Shown piece by piece: positions 8,738 through 17,478 of a DNA stretch of 64,000 nucleotides. Position 1 is the first letter of the stretch; each line of letters begins with the position of its first letter. The notes below the pieces were generated by a model. That model was not told the DNA's origin. It saw only the letters and a program-made list of their open reading frames with translations, and did no database searches. A program made the translations under genes and the position numbers. This DNA comes from Actinomadura barringtoniae (lineage in GTDB: Bacteria > Actinomycetota > Actinomycetes > Streptosporangiales > Streptosporangiaceae): positions 529,593 to 593,592 of the forward strand of contig NZ_JAGEOJ010000004.1 of assembly GCF_017573505.1 (NCBI RefSeq), in the 5' to 3' direction.

Positions 8738-9496
8738 TCAGGTCGCCAGTTGGAAGCCCGCGCCGACACCACCGTTGGCGTCCATGTCCTTCAGGATGCT
8801 GAGGATGGGCGTGCTGTGCTGCAGGCCCCAGGCGTTGCCGACCAGGGTCGTGCCGACCGCGACCGGGGAGCCCGAGTCGCCGGCCCAGGTCCAGATCGTG
8901 TGGGTGAACCAGATCTTGTCCTCGCCGACCTTCGCGCCGCAGGTCAGGCCGGTCGTGTGGCCCTCCTTGCACATGACGGTGCCGTTGGAGGGCGGCGCGC
9001 CGACCGAGGTCAGGGTCACGCCGCCGACGGTGGACGTGGGGTGCACCTTCGCCGGGTCCAGCTTGATCACCGAGTAGTCCAGGCCGGGCGTACCGCCAGA
9101 GACGTAGTTGTTGGGCGTGCTGACGTAGGTGACCTTCCCGATGACCCCGGCCTCCAGGTCGGGGTTGATCTCGTTGGCCCAGTTCACGCTCGTGCCCGAC
9201 GGGACGGTGTTGCGGTAGACGTCCTCGCCGACCAGCTTCGTGCCGTCCTCGGTGATGAAGCAGTGCGCGTTGGTCAGCGCGACGAGGTCGCCGTCGCGGT
9301 CGTGCCCGATGGCGGTGAGGGTGCAGCCGTAGCTGGTGGCCTGCGTCGGTTCGCCCGGCCGTCCCTGGTCGAACGCGATTCCGCTGCCGCCGCCCAGCGT
9401 GACGGGCGCGGCGGCCGCGTTCGCGACCGGGGCGGCGATGACGGAGGTCGCGAGCGCGAAGACGGCGAGGGCACCGCGGCGTAGTGATCGTGACAT
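8738..9496 (-). CDS. Secreted trypsin-like serine peptidase (family S1)
   Basis: A 252-residue exported protease. Residues 1-28 form a signal peptide ending in an AxA site (VANAAA). The triad is visible: His78 in LTNAHCF, Asp140 in GLDYSVIKL and Ser208 in WAGDSGSPV. Cys58/Cys79 and Cys176/Cys186 would form disulphides. The short spacing between signal peptide and domain leaves no long pro-region. ATG 9496 is chosen because it begins the signal peptide; the open frame running further upstream lacks coding character. Acts outside the cell; substrate unknown. Confidence 0.9.
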   Translation of the reverse strand: MSRSLRRGALAVFALATSVIAAPVANAAAAPVTLGGGSGIAFDQGRPGEPTQATSYGCTLTAIGHDRDGDLVALTNAHCFITEDGTKLVGEDVYRNTVPSGTSVNWANEINPDLEAGVIGKVTYVSTPNNYVSGGTPGLDYSVIKLDPAKVHPTSTVGGVTLTSVGAPPSNGTVMCKEGHTTGLTCGAKVGEDKIWFTHTIWTWAGDSGSPVAVGTTLVGNAWGLQHSTPILSILKDMDANGGVGAGFQLAT

Positions 9497-10012
9497 GGGG
9501 TCCGCTCTTTCGAAGGGGGAACGCTGCCAAATAAACGATCGCGTCTGCCAGTAAAGCCCCCCATGCACCCCCTGTCCAACAACAACGGTCAGGCCGTTTG
9601 GAGCGTGGGTCAGCGCCGCCGTCACCGTTGCCTTGCATCGGGCCGCATGGATGATCATCCCCCCGCCGTTCGCGATGAGCACGTTCTGGATTTCCCTGAG
9701 TCGTGGTTGGAGGATCTGATCCCCCGGCGCGGGGGTCTGGTCGCACCGCCCGAGGCCGCTCCGCGCGAGGAGGCGCGGGCCGCGATACGCGAGAGCCTGG
9801 AGGCGGGGCGACCGGTCGTCCGCGACGTACCGAACCGGACGATACGGAATCCGACATCCGCACGCTGATACGCCGAGCATTCTGATCGCGCTCGATCGGC
9901 GGTCTCGGTGAAGCCAAAGGGTAGCAATCTGCACCATTTACCCCTTGAATAACTATTCGACCCAGAACACCTGACTCCCAAGTCACCCCTCAAGGTCGTT
10001 GGAGGTCGATCC
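9497..10012. other. Intergenic region with a possible gene remnant
   Basis: A 516-base gap between the secreted peptidase and the lysozyme. The AT-rich patch near 9525-9545 is a likely promoter for the peptidase. A 73-codon plus-strand frame at 9647..9868 (MDDHPPAVRDEHVLDFPESW, then LEDLIPRRGG) reads like the N-terminus of a larger protein, perhaps of the DUF4132 type, but stops early. I treat it as a possible remnant. Confidence 0.35.
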
Positions 10013-10849
10013 GTGCTCGGATCAAAGCCGTCCCCCCGCCCCCCGCACAGACCGTTCATCGTGGCAGGCACCCTCATCGCCCTCCTCGCGTCAGCGATCG
10101 CGACGCCAGGTACGGCGACCGCCGCCACCCCGCACAACGGACCCGACCAGCACTGGGCCGGGTCCGAGATCGCCAAGCACGAGACGGACCCTCCCGGCGA
10201 GGCGCCACCGCCATCGCTGGCCGCGTCCGTGGAAGGCGTGGACGTCAGCAGCCATCAGGGCAACGTCAACTGGTCGACGCTATGGAACAGCGGCGTACGG
10301 TTCGCCTACGTCAAGGCCACCGAATCCAACAGCTACATCAGCCCCTACTTCGCGCAGCAGTACAACGGCTCCTACAACATCGGCATGATCCGGGGCGCGT
10401 ACCACTTCGCGGTCCCCAACAGCTCCAGCGGAGCGACGCAGGCGAACTACTTCGTGGACCACGGCGGCGGCTGGTCACGCGACGGCAAGACGCTGCCGGG
10501 CGCCCTCGACATGGAGTACAACCCGTACGGGCAGACCTGCTACTCGATGAGCGCCGGCGCACTGATCAGCTGGATGCAGCAGTGGTTCGCGACCTACAAG
10601 TCGCGCACCGGCAGGGACGCCGTGATCTACACCTCCACCAGCTGGTGGAAGACCTGCACGGGCAACTACAGCGGCTTCGGCGCGATCAACCCGCTCTGGA
10701 TCCCGCGCTACGGCTCATCGGTCGGTGAACTGCCGGCCGGCTGGGGCTTCCACACCATCTGGCAGTACACCAGCACGGGCCCGACCGTCGGCGACCACAA
10801 CCGCTTCAACGGCGCCTACGACCGTCTCCAAGCACTCGCCAACGGCTGA
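10013..10849 (+). CDS. Secreted GH25 lysozyme (N-acetylmuramidase)
   Basis: A 278-residue exported glycoside hydrolase of family 25, which cleaves the beta-1,4 bond of peptidoglycan. A signal peptide covers about residues 1-38 (Arg/Pro-rich start, hydrophobic FIVAGTLIALLASAIA, then TATAATP). The catalytic barrel begins at VEGVDVSSHQGNV (Asp77) and includes the acidic pair in ALDMEYN (Asp166, Glu168); WQYTSTG near the end is typical. GTG start at 10013 has GGAGGT at 10001. No separate wall-binding repeats are present. Followed by a strong hairpin terminator. Confidence 0.93.
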   Translation: MLGSKPSPRPPHRPFIVAGTLIALLASAIATPGTATAATPHNGPDQHWAGSEIAKHETDPPGEAPPPSLAASVEGVDVSSHQGNVNWSTLWNSGVRFAYVKATESNSYISPYFAQQYNGSYNIGMIRGAYHFAVPNSSSGATQANYFVDHGGGWSRDGKTLPGALDMEYNPYGQTCYSMSAGALISWMQQWFATYKSRTGRDAVIYTSTSWWKTCTGNYSGFGAINPLWIPRYGSSVGELPAGWGFHTIWQYTSTGPTVGDHNRFNGAYDRLQALANG

Positions 10850-10901
10850 CCCCACCCGCGCGCACCACACACCTCGTGCGCACCCGCCACACCACACACT
10901 C

Positions 10902-10937
10902 CGTGCTCACGCCCCGCACCAGCGGGGCGTGAGCACG
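10902..10937 (+). terminator. Hairpin terminator after the GH25 lysozyme
   Basis: A perfect 16-base-pair stem (10902-10917 pairing with 10922-10937) with the four-base loop ACCA. It sits 53 bases after the lysozyme stop and before the end of the convergent MerR gene. There is no long T-run, as is common in actinomycetes. Confidence 0.7.
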
Positions 10938-11006
10938 ATCTCCCCCGACATCCCGGCCCCGCGACACCCCAGCCCCGAGATGAGGAGACAGCTCCCGCAC
11001 ACTGAG

Positions 11007-11375
11007 TCACCCGGGGATCGGCAGCGCGGTTTCCCCTCGGCCGATGAGGTCGTTCAGAACGGTCCGTGCGTCCTGGAGTGCCTCGATGCTCTGATCGATC
11101 CGGTCGCGTTCACCGCGGAGGCGTTCGACCACACCGGCGCAGGCGGGGGTGGGCAGAGAGTCGTCCCGCAGGCAGGACGAGACCTCGGCGATCGTGGCAG
11201 TGGAGAGTCCGGCGCCCAGGAGGACGCGAATCTTCCGTACGGCACCCACATCCGTGTCGGCATATTCGCGGTAGCCGTTGGCGGCCCGTTCGGGTGCCAG
11301 CAGTCCCTGCCTCTCGTAGTACCGTAGGAGTTGCTCGTCGACTCCGGTCAGCCTGGCCAACTCCCCGATGCGCAT
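11007..11375 (-). CDS. MerR-family transcriptional regulator
   Basis: A 122-residue MerR protein: winged HTH at residues 1-70 (MRIGELARLTGVDEQLLRYY, then GYREYADTDVGAVRKI) followed by a dimerising coiled coil. The C-terminal half has one Cys in SSCLRDD and one in TPACAGV, so metal or redox sensing is possible but no defined metal loop is seen. Start ATG 11375 follows AAGGGGG. It is divergent from a 5'-truncated NmrA-like gene, and the promoter between them has the 19-base spacer typical of MerR targets. Confidence 0.88.
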   Translation of the reverse strand: MRIGELARLTGVDEQLLRYYERQGLLAPERAANGYREYADTDVGAVRKIRVLLGAGLSTATIAEVSSCLRDDSLPTPACAGVVERLRGERDRIDQSIEALQDARTVLNDLIGRGETALPIPG

Positions 11376-11392
11376 GAGGCCCCCTTCACGGC

Positions 11393-11423
11393 TTGACCTT
11401 GTAACCGGTTTCAGACCTTACCT
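11393..11423 (+). promoter_or_regulatory. MerR-type promoter with 19-base spacer
   Basis: TTGACC at 11393-11398 and TTACCT at 11418-11423 are separated by 19 bases holding the dyad-like TTGTAACCGGTTTCAGACC. This long spacer is the hallmark of promoters that MerR proteins activate by untwisting DNA. It points into the truncated NmrA-like gene. Confidence 0.65.
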
Positions 11424-12124
11424 TCGCCAGTGATCACGGCAACCAGGTCATCATCTCGGCGGTCCAGGGTGGGCCGGACGTGGTCGTCGACGGGCAGGTC
11501 AACCTGCTCCGCGCCGCCGAGAAGGCCGGGGTACCGCGCATGATCCCCTCGGACTTCGCGATCGATCTGTTCAAGCTCGACTATGGCGACAACGTCTTCC
11601 TGGATCACCGTAAGAAGGCCGACGAGGCGTTCGAGGGCAGTCCGGTGAAGCAGACCTCCATCCTGAACGGGGCGTTCCTGGAAGTCATGACGGCCCCGTT
11701 CATCGAGATGATCGACTGGGAGGCCGGCACGTTCGACTACTGGGGAGACGGCGACCAGCCCTGCGACTTCACCACCGTCCCGGACACCGCCGCCTACACC
11801 GCGGCCGCCGCGCTCGACCCGAGCACCGCCGCCCGCAACCTCCAGGTCGCGGGCGACGTGGTGACCATGAAGGAGTTCCACGCGGCCATGCAGCGCGGCT
11901 CAGGCCGTTCCCTGGAACTCCGGCGCAAGGGCGACGTCGATGACCTGCACGCCGAGATCCAGCGCCGCAAGGCCGCCGGGAACCCCGTGACCGGCTACGT
12001 CGCCCTGCAGTACGTATGGGCGATGGTCAGCGGCAAGGCCAAGCTCGACTCGCTCGACAACACCCGCTACCCCACCATCACCCCCACCAGCGCCGCCGAC
12101 TTCGCCCGCCGGTTCGCCGCCTGA
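11420..12124 (+). pseudogene. NmrA-like NAD(P)-binding protein, N-terminus deleted
   Basis: The reading frame encodes the C-terminal two thirds of an NmrA/isoflavone-reductase-like SDR: VIISAVQGGPDVVVDGQVNL, then PRMIPSDFAIDLF, a TFDYWGDGDQPCDFTTV segment and a C-terminal helix. The first 60-70 residues with the GxxGxxG dinucleotide loop are missing; the frame opens directly out of the MerR promoter after a TAA at 11402. A deletion that kept the promoter but removed the gene start explains this. A GTG at 11480 could still start a 214-residue product, but it could not bind NAD(P) normally. Confidence 0.7.
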
Positions 12125-12497
12125 ACGGAACGCCCCGATGACCACCCGACCCCGGTGGCCGTCGGGGCGCCTGCCCACTCGGGGGCAGACCGTTGCCGTA
12201 CCACGGCCCGCCACCGCGCAAGCTCCTCCCGCAACGGCCTCAGTCAGGCCATCAGCTGTGCACGGAGGGCACGTCCGCCGTGAACAGCGGAGTCTCACGA
12301 GGCAGCCCCACCTGCGAGAGAAGACGCTGGTCGTCCTCGGCAAGGCCGATCTCCGCACGGTTGATCATGAGCCGGGAGTCCGTCACACCCGCGAACACGA
12401 CAGAAGGAAAGATCTGTCACGAAGGTGCGCAGGAGGCTTGAGGGGTTGCGCAGGCGTCCGCTTGTCTGTGATGCAGGTTACGTCTACTTTCTGGACC
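12125..12497. other. Intergenic gap with no recognisable gene
   Basis: The 373 bases between the NmrA-like remnant and the PucR-type regulator hold the hairpin at 12131..12169 and open frames without coding character. I see no other gene or repeat. The promoter of the PucR-type gene must lie near the right end. Confidence 0.5.
12131..12169 (+). terminator. Possible hairpin after the NmrA-like remnant
   Basis: CGCCCCGA (12131-12138) pairs with TCGGGGCG (12162-12169), and CACC/GGTG can extend pairing in the loop. It begins seven bases after the stop of the NmrA-like frame. No T-run follows. Confidence 0.45.
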
Positions 12498-13724
12498 ATG
12501 CGGTATCGGCTGATTGAGCATGAGATCCCGGACATGGAGGTGGCCGGCCTCATCACGGTGCTGCGTGAACGAATCGACGAGGTCGCGCACGAGGCCGTGG
12601 CCGCCATCGCCGCCGAGCTGCCGGTCCTGGTACGTCCGCACGAACCGCAGTACGCGAAACGGTTGAACCAGTCGGTGTCATGGACGATCAGCGGGTTCAT
12701 CGACCTGATGGAGGACGACGAGACCAGCCAGGAGGACATCAAGGCCTTCTTCCGCGAGTACGGGGCCTGGATCTCCGAACAAGGCCTCGGCCCCGAGGTC
12801 TGGGAGACGGCGTTCCGGGTCGGAACGGGCGTGACGATCAGCCGTCTCAGCGAGGTCGTTCAGGGTCATCCGGGGGTGACCACGACGATCATCGGGCTCA
12901 TCGCGCAGCGGACGATGGGCTACGTGGACGACCTGGCGTCGGCGATGCGGGCCGGGTATTCGGAGAACGCCGCCGCGGCCGCGGAGGGAGAGCGACGTCG
13001 GCGGCGTCGGCAACTGCTGGAGCTTCTGCTGAGTCGCGACCCCGCACCCAAAGACATCGAACGGCTCGCAGAGGCGGCTCAGTGGCCCGCGCCCCGTTCG
13101 GCCGCGGCCATCGCACTCCTGCCCCGCGACAACGGCCTGGCTCCTGAGTTTCACGCCGATACCCTGATCGGAACGTACGACGACCGCCCCTGCGCGATCG
13201 TGTACGACCCCGACGGGCCTGGCCGACGGGCCGCCTACACACGCGAACTGCACGGATGGAGCGCCGCGGTAGGGCCGACCGTACCACTCACCGAACTGGC
13301 CCGATCGCTGGCCTGGGCCCGCGAGACCCTGGACCTCTTCGCGAACGGCGACGGCGGCCCCTTGTGGTTCGCCGTCGACAACATCCCGCTCCTCCAGGCC
13401 GCGCGCGACCCATACATGTCGGCGCACCTGGTCACCTACCGCCTCGCTCCGCTGATGACCTTGCCGAGAACGCAGCGCCAGCGCTTGGCCGTGACCCTGC
13501 AGCACCTGCTGCAGTCGGGATTCAGAGCCGTGGACGTCGCGGACCGCCTGTACGTCCACCCCCAGACGATCCGCTATCGGCTCCGCCAACTCGACGAGCT
13601 CTTCGGGCCCGCCCTGCGAAACCCTCACCTCCACCTCGAGTACAGCCTGGCGCTGCACTACCTGCTGAACCTGCCCCTCGGCGAGCAGAACCCCGAAAAA
13701 ACCCGACAGAAGCTCACGAGCTAG
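12498..13724 (+). CDS. PucR/CdaR-type transcriptional regulator
   Basis: A 408-residue cytoplasmic regulator. The N-terminal 150 residues are helical (RERIDEVAHEAVAAIAAELP), resembling the sensor region of RsbT-antagonist-like PucR proteins; an Arg-rich linker (EGERRRRRRQLLELLL) follows, then a GGDEF-like alpha/beta region and the C-terminal PucR helix-turn-helix (RAVDVADRLYVHPQTIRYRL). Start is uncertain: ATG 12498, ATG 12471 and ATG 12535 are in frame and none has a strong ribosome site. It stands alone, so the target is not evident. Confidence 0.85.
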   Translation: MRYRLIEHEIPDMEVAGLITVLRERIDEVAHEAVAAIAAELPVLVRPHEPQYAKRLNQSVSWTISGFIDLMEDDETSQEDIKAFFREYGAWISEQGLGPEVWETAFRVGTGVTISRLSEVVQGHPGVTTTIIGLIAQRTMGYVDDLASAMRAGYSENAAAAAEGERRRRRRQLLELLLSRDPAPKDIERLAEAAQWPAPRSAAAIALLPRDNGLAPEFHADTLIGTYDDRPCAIVYDPDGPGRRAAYTRELHGWSAAVGPTVPLTELARSLAWARETLDLFANGDGGPLWFAVDNIPLLQAARDPYMSAHLVTYRLAPLMTLPRTQRQRLAVTLQHLLQSGFRAVDVADRLYVHPQTIRYRLRQLDELFGPALRNPHLHLEYSLALHYLLNLPLGEQNPEKTRQKLTS

Positions 13725-13921
13725 ACACCCACCCGTCACGTCAACAACCCAGCAGACTCCGCTGCTCGCCGCCGCCGAGCTCTCGAAGAAAGAAGGATTC
13801 GCCGTACTGCCCACCGACAACGCGCTGTACGTGCGCGCCGGCGCAGGCATCACCGCCTTGCACCACACCGGAGCCATAGCCTGCGCGAAGGTCTGGAGGC
13901 AGCTGCGCGGCCATCAATTCT

Positions 13922-14530
13922 TCAGGTTCGGCGCGAGATGACCATGATGTATTCGCAGGAGGCGTTCGTTCGGTTGGCGAAGCCGTGGTCCGCGTCGGCC
14001 TGAAAGAACAGAGAGTCGCCTGCATTCAAGGTCTCGCTGATCCCGCCGATCGCGACGGTGAGGGTGCCTTCGAGCACCACGAGTTGCTTCTCCGTACCGG
14101 GCGGATATGCGGGCAGCAGCCCGGTGGAGACCTGCGCGGGGAGGTAGTGAACGACCATCTCGGCGTCTCCCGCACCCGGAGCCGCTGACACGATGTGCCG
14201 CTCGAAGCCGGTTTCCGGGTCACGGAAAACGGGGCGATCGTTCTTACGCATGACAATGGCCACGCCCGACGCGGCAGCGGCCGGCGCACCAACCAGATCC
14301 GAGAGCGATGCGCCGAGCGCGTGGGCGATCCTGGACGCGACGCCGATCGTCGGACTCTTCTCACCGCGTTCGACCTTGGACAGCATCGCCCGGCTGACCG
14401 ACGACCGTATGGACAGCTGCTCCAGCGTCAGGCCCGCCTCCTCGCGGCGTCGCCGCACGTTAACGCCGAACGCGCCGGCCAGGTCGTCACCGTGCTGCTC
14501 TCCGGCCGCGCTTACGTCGTGCTCGCCCAC
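13922..14530 (-). CDS. XRE-family regulator with C-terminal cupin domain
   Basis: A 202-residue regulator of the HTH-cupin type. Residues 19-80 are an XRE helix-turn-helix (VNVRRRREEAGLTLEQLSIR, then SRAMLSKVERGEKSPTIGVA). Residues 125-200 form a cupin barrel (the region around LVVLEGTLTVAIGG, and GDSLFFQADADHGFAN) that would bind a small ligand. GTG start at 14530 has GAGGAG before it. It is divergent from an MBL-fold hydrolase 107 bases away, its likely target, with an AGAAGA/TCTTCT dyad between. Confidence 0.87.
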   Translation of the reverse strand: MGEHDVSAAGEQHGDDLAGAFGVNVRRRREEAGLTLEQLSIRSSVSRAMLSKVERGEKSPTIGVASRIAHALGASLSDLVGAPAAAASGVAIVMRKNDRPVFRDPETGFERHIVSAAPGAGDAEMVVHYLPAQVSTGLLPAYPPGTEKQLVVLEGTLTVAIGGISETLNAGDSLFFQADADHGFANRTNASCEYIMVISRRT

Positions 14531-14584
14531 CGTGCTCCTCGATCGATGAATACCCGCAGCCCCACAGTGTAGAGTTTCTCCTAA

Positions 14585-14601
14585 AGAAGACGTACTCTTC
14601 T
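14585..14601. promoter_or_regulatory. AGAAGA-N5-TCTTCT operator dyad
   Basis: A 17-base inverted repeat in an AT-richer patch between the XRE-cupin gene (start 14530, minus) and the MBL hydrolase (start 14638, plus). A second partial copy, CGAAGAA, follows at about 14604. Likely binding site of the XRE-cupin protein. Confidence 0.5.
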
Positions 14602-14637
14602 ATCGAAGAACCACCCGCCCAACACAACGGAGGTTCC

Positions 14638-15447
14638 ATGCGTTTGATCTCGAGTGGCCGACACCACGCCACGTTCGAGTTCGGCGACCTGCAGGTGATC
14701 TCGCTACGCGACGGGTACATCGACATGCCGCCGACACGGCTCCGCGACGAGAACGGACGCGCACTCAGAGAGCTGCCGGCCGCCGTACCGCTGGCCGGGG
14801 ACAACTTGCGACTGTCGGTCAACGCCTTCTTCGTCACCGACGGAACCCGGTCGCTTCTCATCGACACCGGCGCGTCCAACGCCTGGCACGAGCCCACCAT
14901 GGGGCTGATCTACGACGCGCTCCTCGAAGCGGGAATCGACCGCGCACAGATCACCGATGTGGCCATCACCCACAAGCACCAAGACCACGTGAGCGGCCTG
15001 ATCGCCCCGGACGGTTCAGAGGCGTTCACCGAACTCGAGCGAGTGTGGGTCGGCGCGGGCGATACCTCAGTGTTCACCGGGCGGCTGGAGCCGATCCGCG
15101 ACCGGGTCGTCCCCGTGTCGGAGAAGGTCGCGATCAACGACTGGGCCACCGCGATCCCGACACCGGGCCACACCCCCGGTCACACCGTCTACGACATCCG
15201 GAGCGGCACCGGCCACCTACTCGCCTGGGGCGACACCGTGCACGTCCCCACGCTCCAATTCGATCAGCCGAACGTGTCCTGGGAACTCGACGGCGACCAG
15301 TCCCAGGCCCGCGCCGCGCGAGCGGCCCTCCTCGAACAGTTGACCCGACCAAACCACTTCGTCGCCGGCGCCCACCTCGACTCCCCCGGCATAGCCCGCG
15401 TAACCCCCTCCGCCAACGGCTACGCGCTGGAATACCTAGCACCGTGA
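14638..15447 (+). CDS. MBL-fold metallo-hydrolase
   Basis: A 269-residue metallo-beta-lactamase-fold hydrolase. The zinc-binding motif is His112-x-His114-x-Asp116-His117 in THKHQDHVSG, with further ligands His178 in PTPGHTPGH, Asp199 in AWGDTVH and a C-terminal His in GAHLDSPG. The full set of ligands suggests an active binuclear enzyme. Lactonases, thioesterases and arylsulfatase-like enzymes share this pattern, so the substrate is open. ATG 14638 follows CGGAGGTTCC. It is paired with the divergent XRE-cupin regulator. Confidence 0.9.
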   Translation: MRLISSGRHHATFEFGDLQVISLRDGYIDMPPTRLRDENGRALRELPAAVPLAGDNLRLSVNAFFVTDGTRSLLIDTGASNAWHEPTMGLIYDALLEAGIDRAQITDVAITHKHQDHVSGLIAPDGSEAFTELERVWVGAGDTSVFTGRLEPIRDRVVPVSEKVAINDWATAIPTPGHTPGHTVYDIRSGTGHLLAWGDTVHVPTLQFDQPNVSWELDGDQSQARAARAALLEQLTRPNHFVAGAHLDSPGIARVTPSANGYALEYLAP

Positions 15448-15482
15448 GTGACAGGTAGAGCTGTGCGTCGGGGTGCATCCGG

Positions 15483-16679
15483 TCATCGTAGGTCGGCGTT
15501 GCCGCGCGCGGTCCACACCGTCAGTGCCGCCAGGAGTGCGGCGGCGCCGCCGATCCACAGCACGCCGGGCAGTCCGAGTGAGTCGACGATGATGCCGCCG
15601 ACCAGTGCGCCGAGGCCGATCGACAGGTTGAACACCGCCACCCACAACGCCGAGGCCGCCTCCACCGCGCGCGGCGCGGTTTTGATCATCCAGGTCTGGA
15701 GACTGACGGACACGCCGCCGAACGCCAGGCCCCACACGATCAGCAGCGCCGTACCACCGATCGTGCTGCGGCCCAGCAGCAGGAACAGCGGGATGGCGGC
15801 GGTCAGAGTCAGGGTGATGATCTGCACGGTGCGGTACGGGCGGCGGGCCAGGGCCGCACCGGCGGCGAAGTTGCCGGCCATGCCCGCGATACCGAACGCG
15901 AACAGCAGCGGCCCGACCAGCCGCGCGTCGATCCCCGACAGGCGCTGCAGCGCCGGGCTGACGAAGGTGTAGGCCGCGAAATGCCCGGTGATCAGCAGGA
16001 ACGTCGCCAGGATGCCGATCCGAACGCCGGGGTTGCGCAGCTGCCGGGTCAGCAGCCACGGGCTCATCGCCTGGGATGCGTTCAGCGGCGGCAGCACGGC
16101 CAGCAACGCGACGACCGTGATCAGTGCCAACGCGCCGAGCGCCGCGAACGCGGTCCGCCATCCGGCCAGACCGCCGATCACTGTGCCGATCGGCACACCG
16201 AACACGTTCGCCGCGCTGACCCCGCCGAAGATGATCGCGGTGGCGCGCGGCACGTTCGCCTCGTTCACCAGCCGGACCGCCAGCCCGCCCGCGACCGCCC
16301 AGAAGCCGCCGATCGCCACCCCGACCAGGACCCGGGAAGCCACCAGCACGGCGAAGCCCGGTGCCAGCGCGGACGCCGCGTTGGCGAGCGTCATCAACCC
16401 CATCAAGCTCAACAGCAGTAGCCGCCGGTCCAGGCGGCCGACCAACGTCGGGACCACCGGTGCCGCGATCGCCGCGACCAGACTGGGCACCGTCACCATC
16501 AGCCCGGCCGTGCCCTCGGACACCCGCAGCGCCGAGCCCACGTCGGTAAGCAGCCCGATCGGCAGCTGCTCGGCGGTGACCAGCAGAAACGTGCCCAGCG
16601 TCACGGCCGCGACGGCGGCCCAGCGACTTGGTTCCGGCCCCTGCCGAACGGTGGGGGCGGTCTGCTCAGTGGCCGTCAC
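15483..16679 (-). CDS. MFS transporter, DHA1-type drug exporter
   Basis: A 398-residue, 12-helix major facilitator protein resembling drug/arabinose-type exporters (AraJ/YdhP group). The first helix runs through AAVAAVTLGTFLLVTAEQLP, and the loop 2-3 motif appears as PTLVGRLDRRLLLL. GTG start at 16679 is chosen because AGGAGGTAG lies just upstream and the protein begins shortly before helix 1; the longer frame crosses the operators. Divergent from a TetR regulator, with a perfect 18-base palindrome between; probably TetR-repressed drug or metabolite efflux. Confidence 0.9.
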   Translation of the reverse strand: MTATEQTAPTVRQGPEPSRWAAVAAVTLGTFLLVTAEQLPIGLLTDVGSALRVSEGTAGLMVTVPSLVAAIAAPVVPTLVGRLDRRLLLLSLMGLMTLANAASALAPGFAVLVASRVLVGVAIGGFWAVAGGLAVRLVNEANVPRATAIIFGGVSAANVFGVPIGTVIGGLAGWRTAFAALGALALITVVALLAVLPPLNASQAMSPWLLTRQLRNPGVRIGILATFLLITGHFAAYTFVSPALQRLSGIDARLVGPLLFAFGIAGMAGNFAAGAALARRPYRTVQIITLTLTAAIPLFLLLGRSTIGGTALLIVWGLAFGGVSVSLQTWMIKTAPRAVEAASALWVAVFNLSIGLGALVGGIIVDSLGLPGVLWIGGAAALLAALTVWTARGNADLR

Positions 16680-16705
16680 GTCTACCTCCTGGGGGAAGGC
16701 CAATT

Positions 16706-16723
16706 TGGGAGCGATCGCTCCCA
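16706..16723. promoter_or_regulatory. Perfect 18-base TetR operator
   Basis: TGGGAGCGATCGCTCCCA is fully self-complementary and lies between the MFS gene (start 16679) and the TetR gene (start 16783). A second, imperfect copy lies 21 bases to the right. Confidence 0.75.
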
Positions 16724-16743
16724 TATGACGCCGGACTCTAGTA

Positions 16744-16760
16744 TGGGATCGATCGCTCCA
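16744..16760. promoter_or_regulatory. Second TetR operator, imperfect
   Basis: TGGGATCGATCGCTCCA keeps the CGATCG core and both flanks of the palindrome at 16706, with one mismatch in the left arm. It overlaps the probable TetR promoter. Two copies suggest separate control of exporter and regulator. Confidence 0.65.
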
Positions 16761-16782
16761 CAAGTTGGGTAGGGTGTGACGC

Positions 16783-17409
16783 ATGGCGCGACCTCGGCAG
16801 TTCGACGAGCAGGAGGCGGTCGCCCAGGCGACCGACCTGTTCTGGCATCGTGGCTACCACGCCACCTCGGTCCGCGACCTGGGCGCCGAACTCCGGCTGA
16901 CGCCCAGCAGCCTCTACCGGACGTTCGAGGACAAGCACACGCTCTTCCTGCGCGCCCTCGATTACTACCGGGCCACCGAGTCCACCCAGGCCAAAGAACG
17001 ACTGGAAGTCACCGGACAGCCGGTCCGGCACGTGCTGCGCGACTGGCTGCTGTGGCTGGTGGGCTGCACGTCCGATGAGACGACCGGCGCCGCGGCCGGC
17101 CAGGGCTGTCTGGTGGTGAACACCGCTACCGAGCTGGGCACCACCGACGCCGAGGTGAGCGCCCGGACCGAGGCGGCGTTCGAGGTCACCCGATCAGCCC
17201 TGCGCTCACTGCTGGATCAGGGCCGCCGCAACGGCGAACTGCCCGCCGATCTCGACCTCGACGCCGCCACGGAACTGCTGTTCACCACGGTGCTCGGACT
17301 TCGGGTCCGAGAACGCGCCCAACACGACCCGCAGCGAATGGCCACCGCGATCGACTTCGCCATCCAGGCACTGGACCCCACCCCAACAAGCCATGATCAC
17401 CCCGAGTGA
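16783..17409 (+). CDS. TetR/AcrR-family transcriptional regulator
   Basis: A 208-residue TetR protein of the AcrR/NemR-like group. HTH at residues 8-55: EAVAQATDLFWHRGYHATSV then LGAELRLTPSSLYRTFEDKH. The C-terminal domain contains Cys in GCTSDET and GQGCLVVNT; the latter segment is common in redox- or electrophile-sensing TetR proteins. ATG 16783 is at the family's start. It is divergent from the DHA1 exporter and is expected to bind the two CGATCG-centred palindromes between them. Confidence 0.9.
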   Translation: MARPRQFDEQEAVAQATDLFWHRGYHATSVRDLGAELRLTPSSLYRTFEDKHTLFLRALDYYRATESTQAKERLEVTGQPVRHVLRDWLLWLVGCTSDETTGAAAGQGCLVVNTATELGTTDAEVSARTEAAFEVTRSALRSLLDQGRRNGELPADLDLDAATELLFTTVLGLRVRERAQHDPQRMATAIDFAIQALDPTPTSHDHPE

Positions 17410-17478
17410 CGTTATTCGGGCGGTACGTGCGGTGAAGAACTCATCGGATCGCGGCGAACGAGGGACGCTCCAGCCGTT

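Noticed and set aside
7169..9484. Plus-strand open frame of 771 codons
   Set aside because: Antisense across both the SDR-DUF2867 gene and the S1 peptidase, which have full motif sets. Arg/Pro/Gln-rich composition is typical of a GC shadow.
13741..13919. Plus-strand frame with AELSKKEGFAVLPTDNALYV
   Set aside because: A short coding-like stretch between the PucR-type and XRE-cupin genes; no start, no family, and too short to call.
15988..16728. Plus-strand open frame of 246 codons opposite the MFS gene
   Set aside because: The minus strand has 12 clear membrane helices and a ribosome site at 16679; the plus frame is Arg/Pro/Thr-rich noise that would cross the TetR operators.
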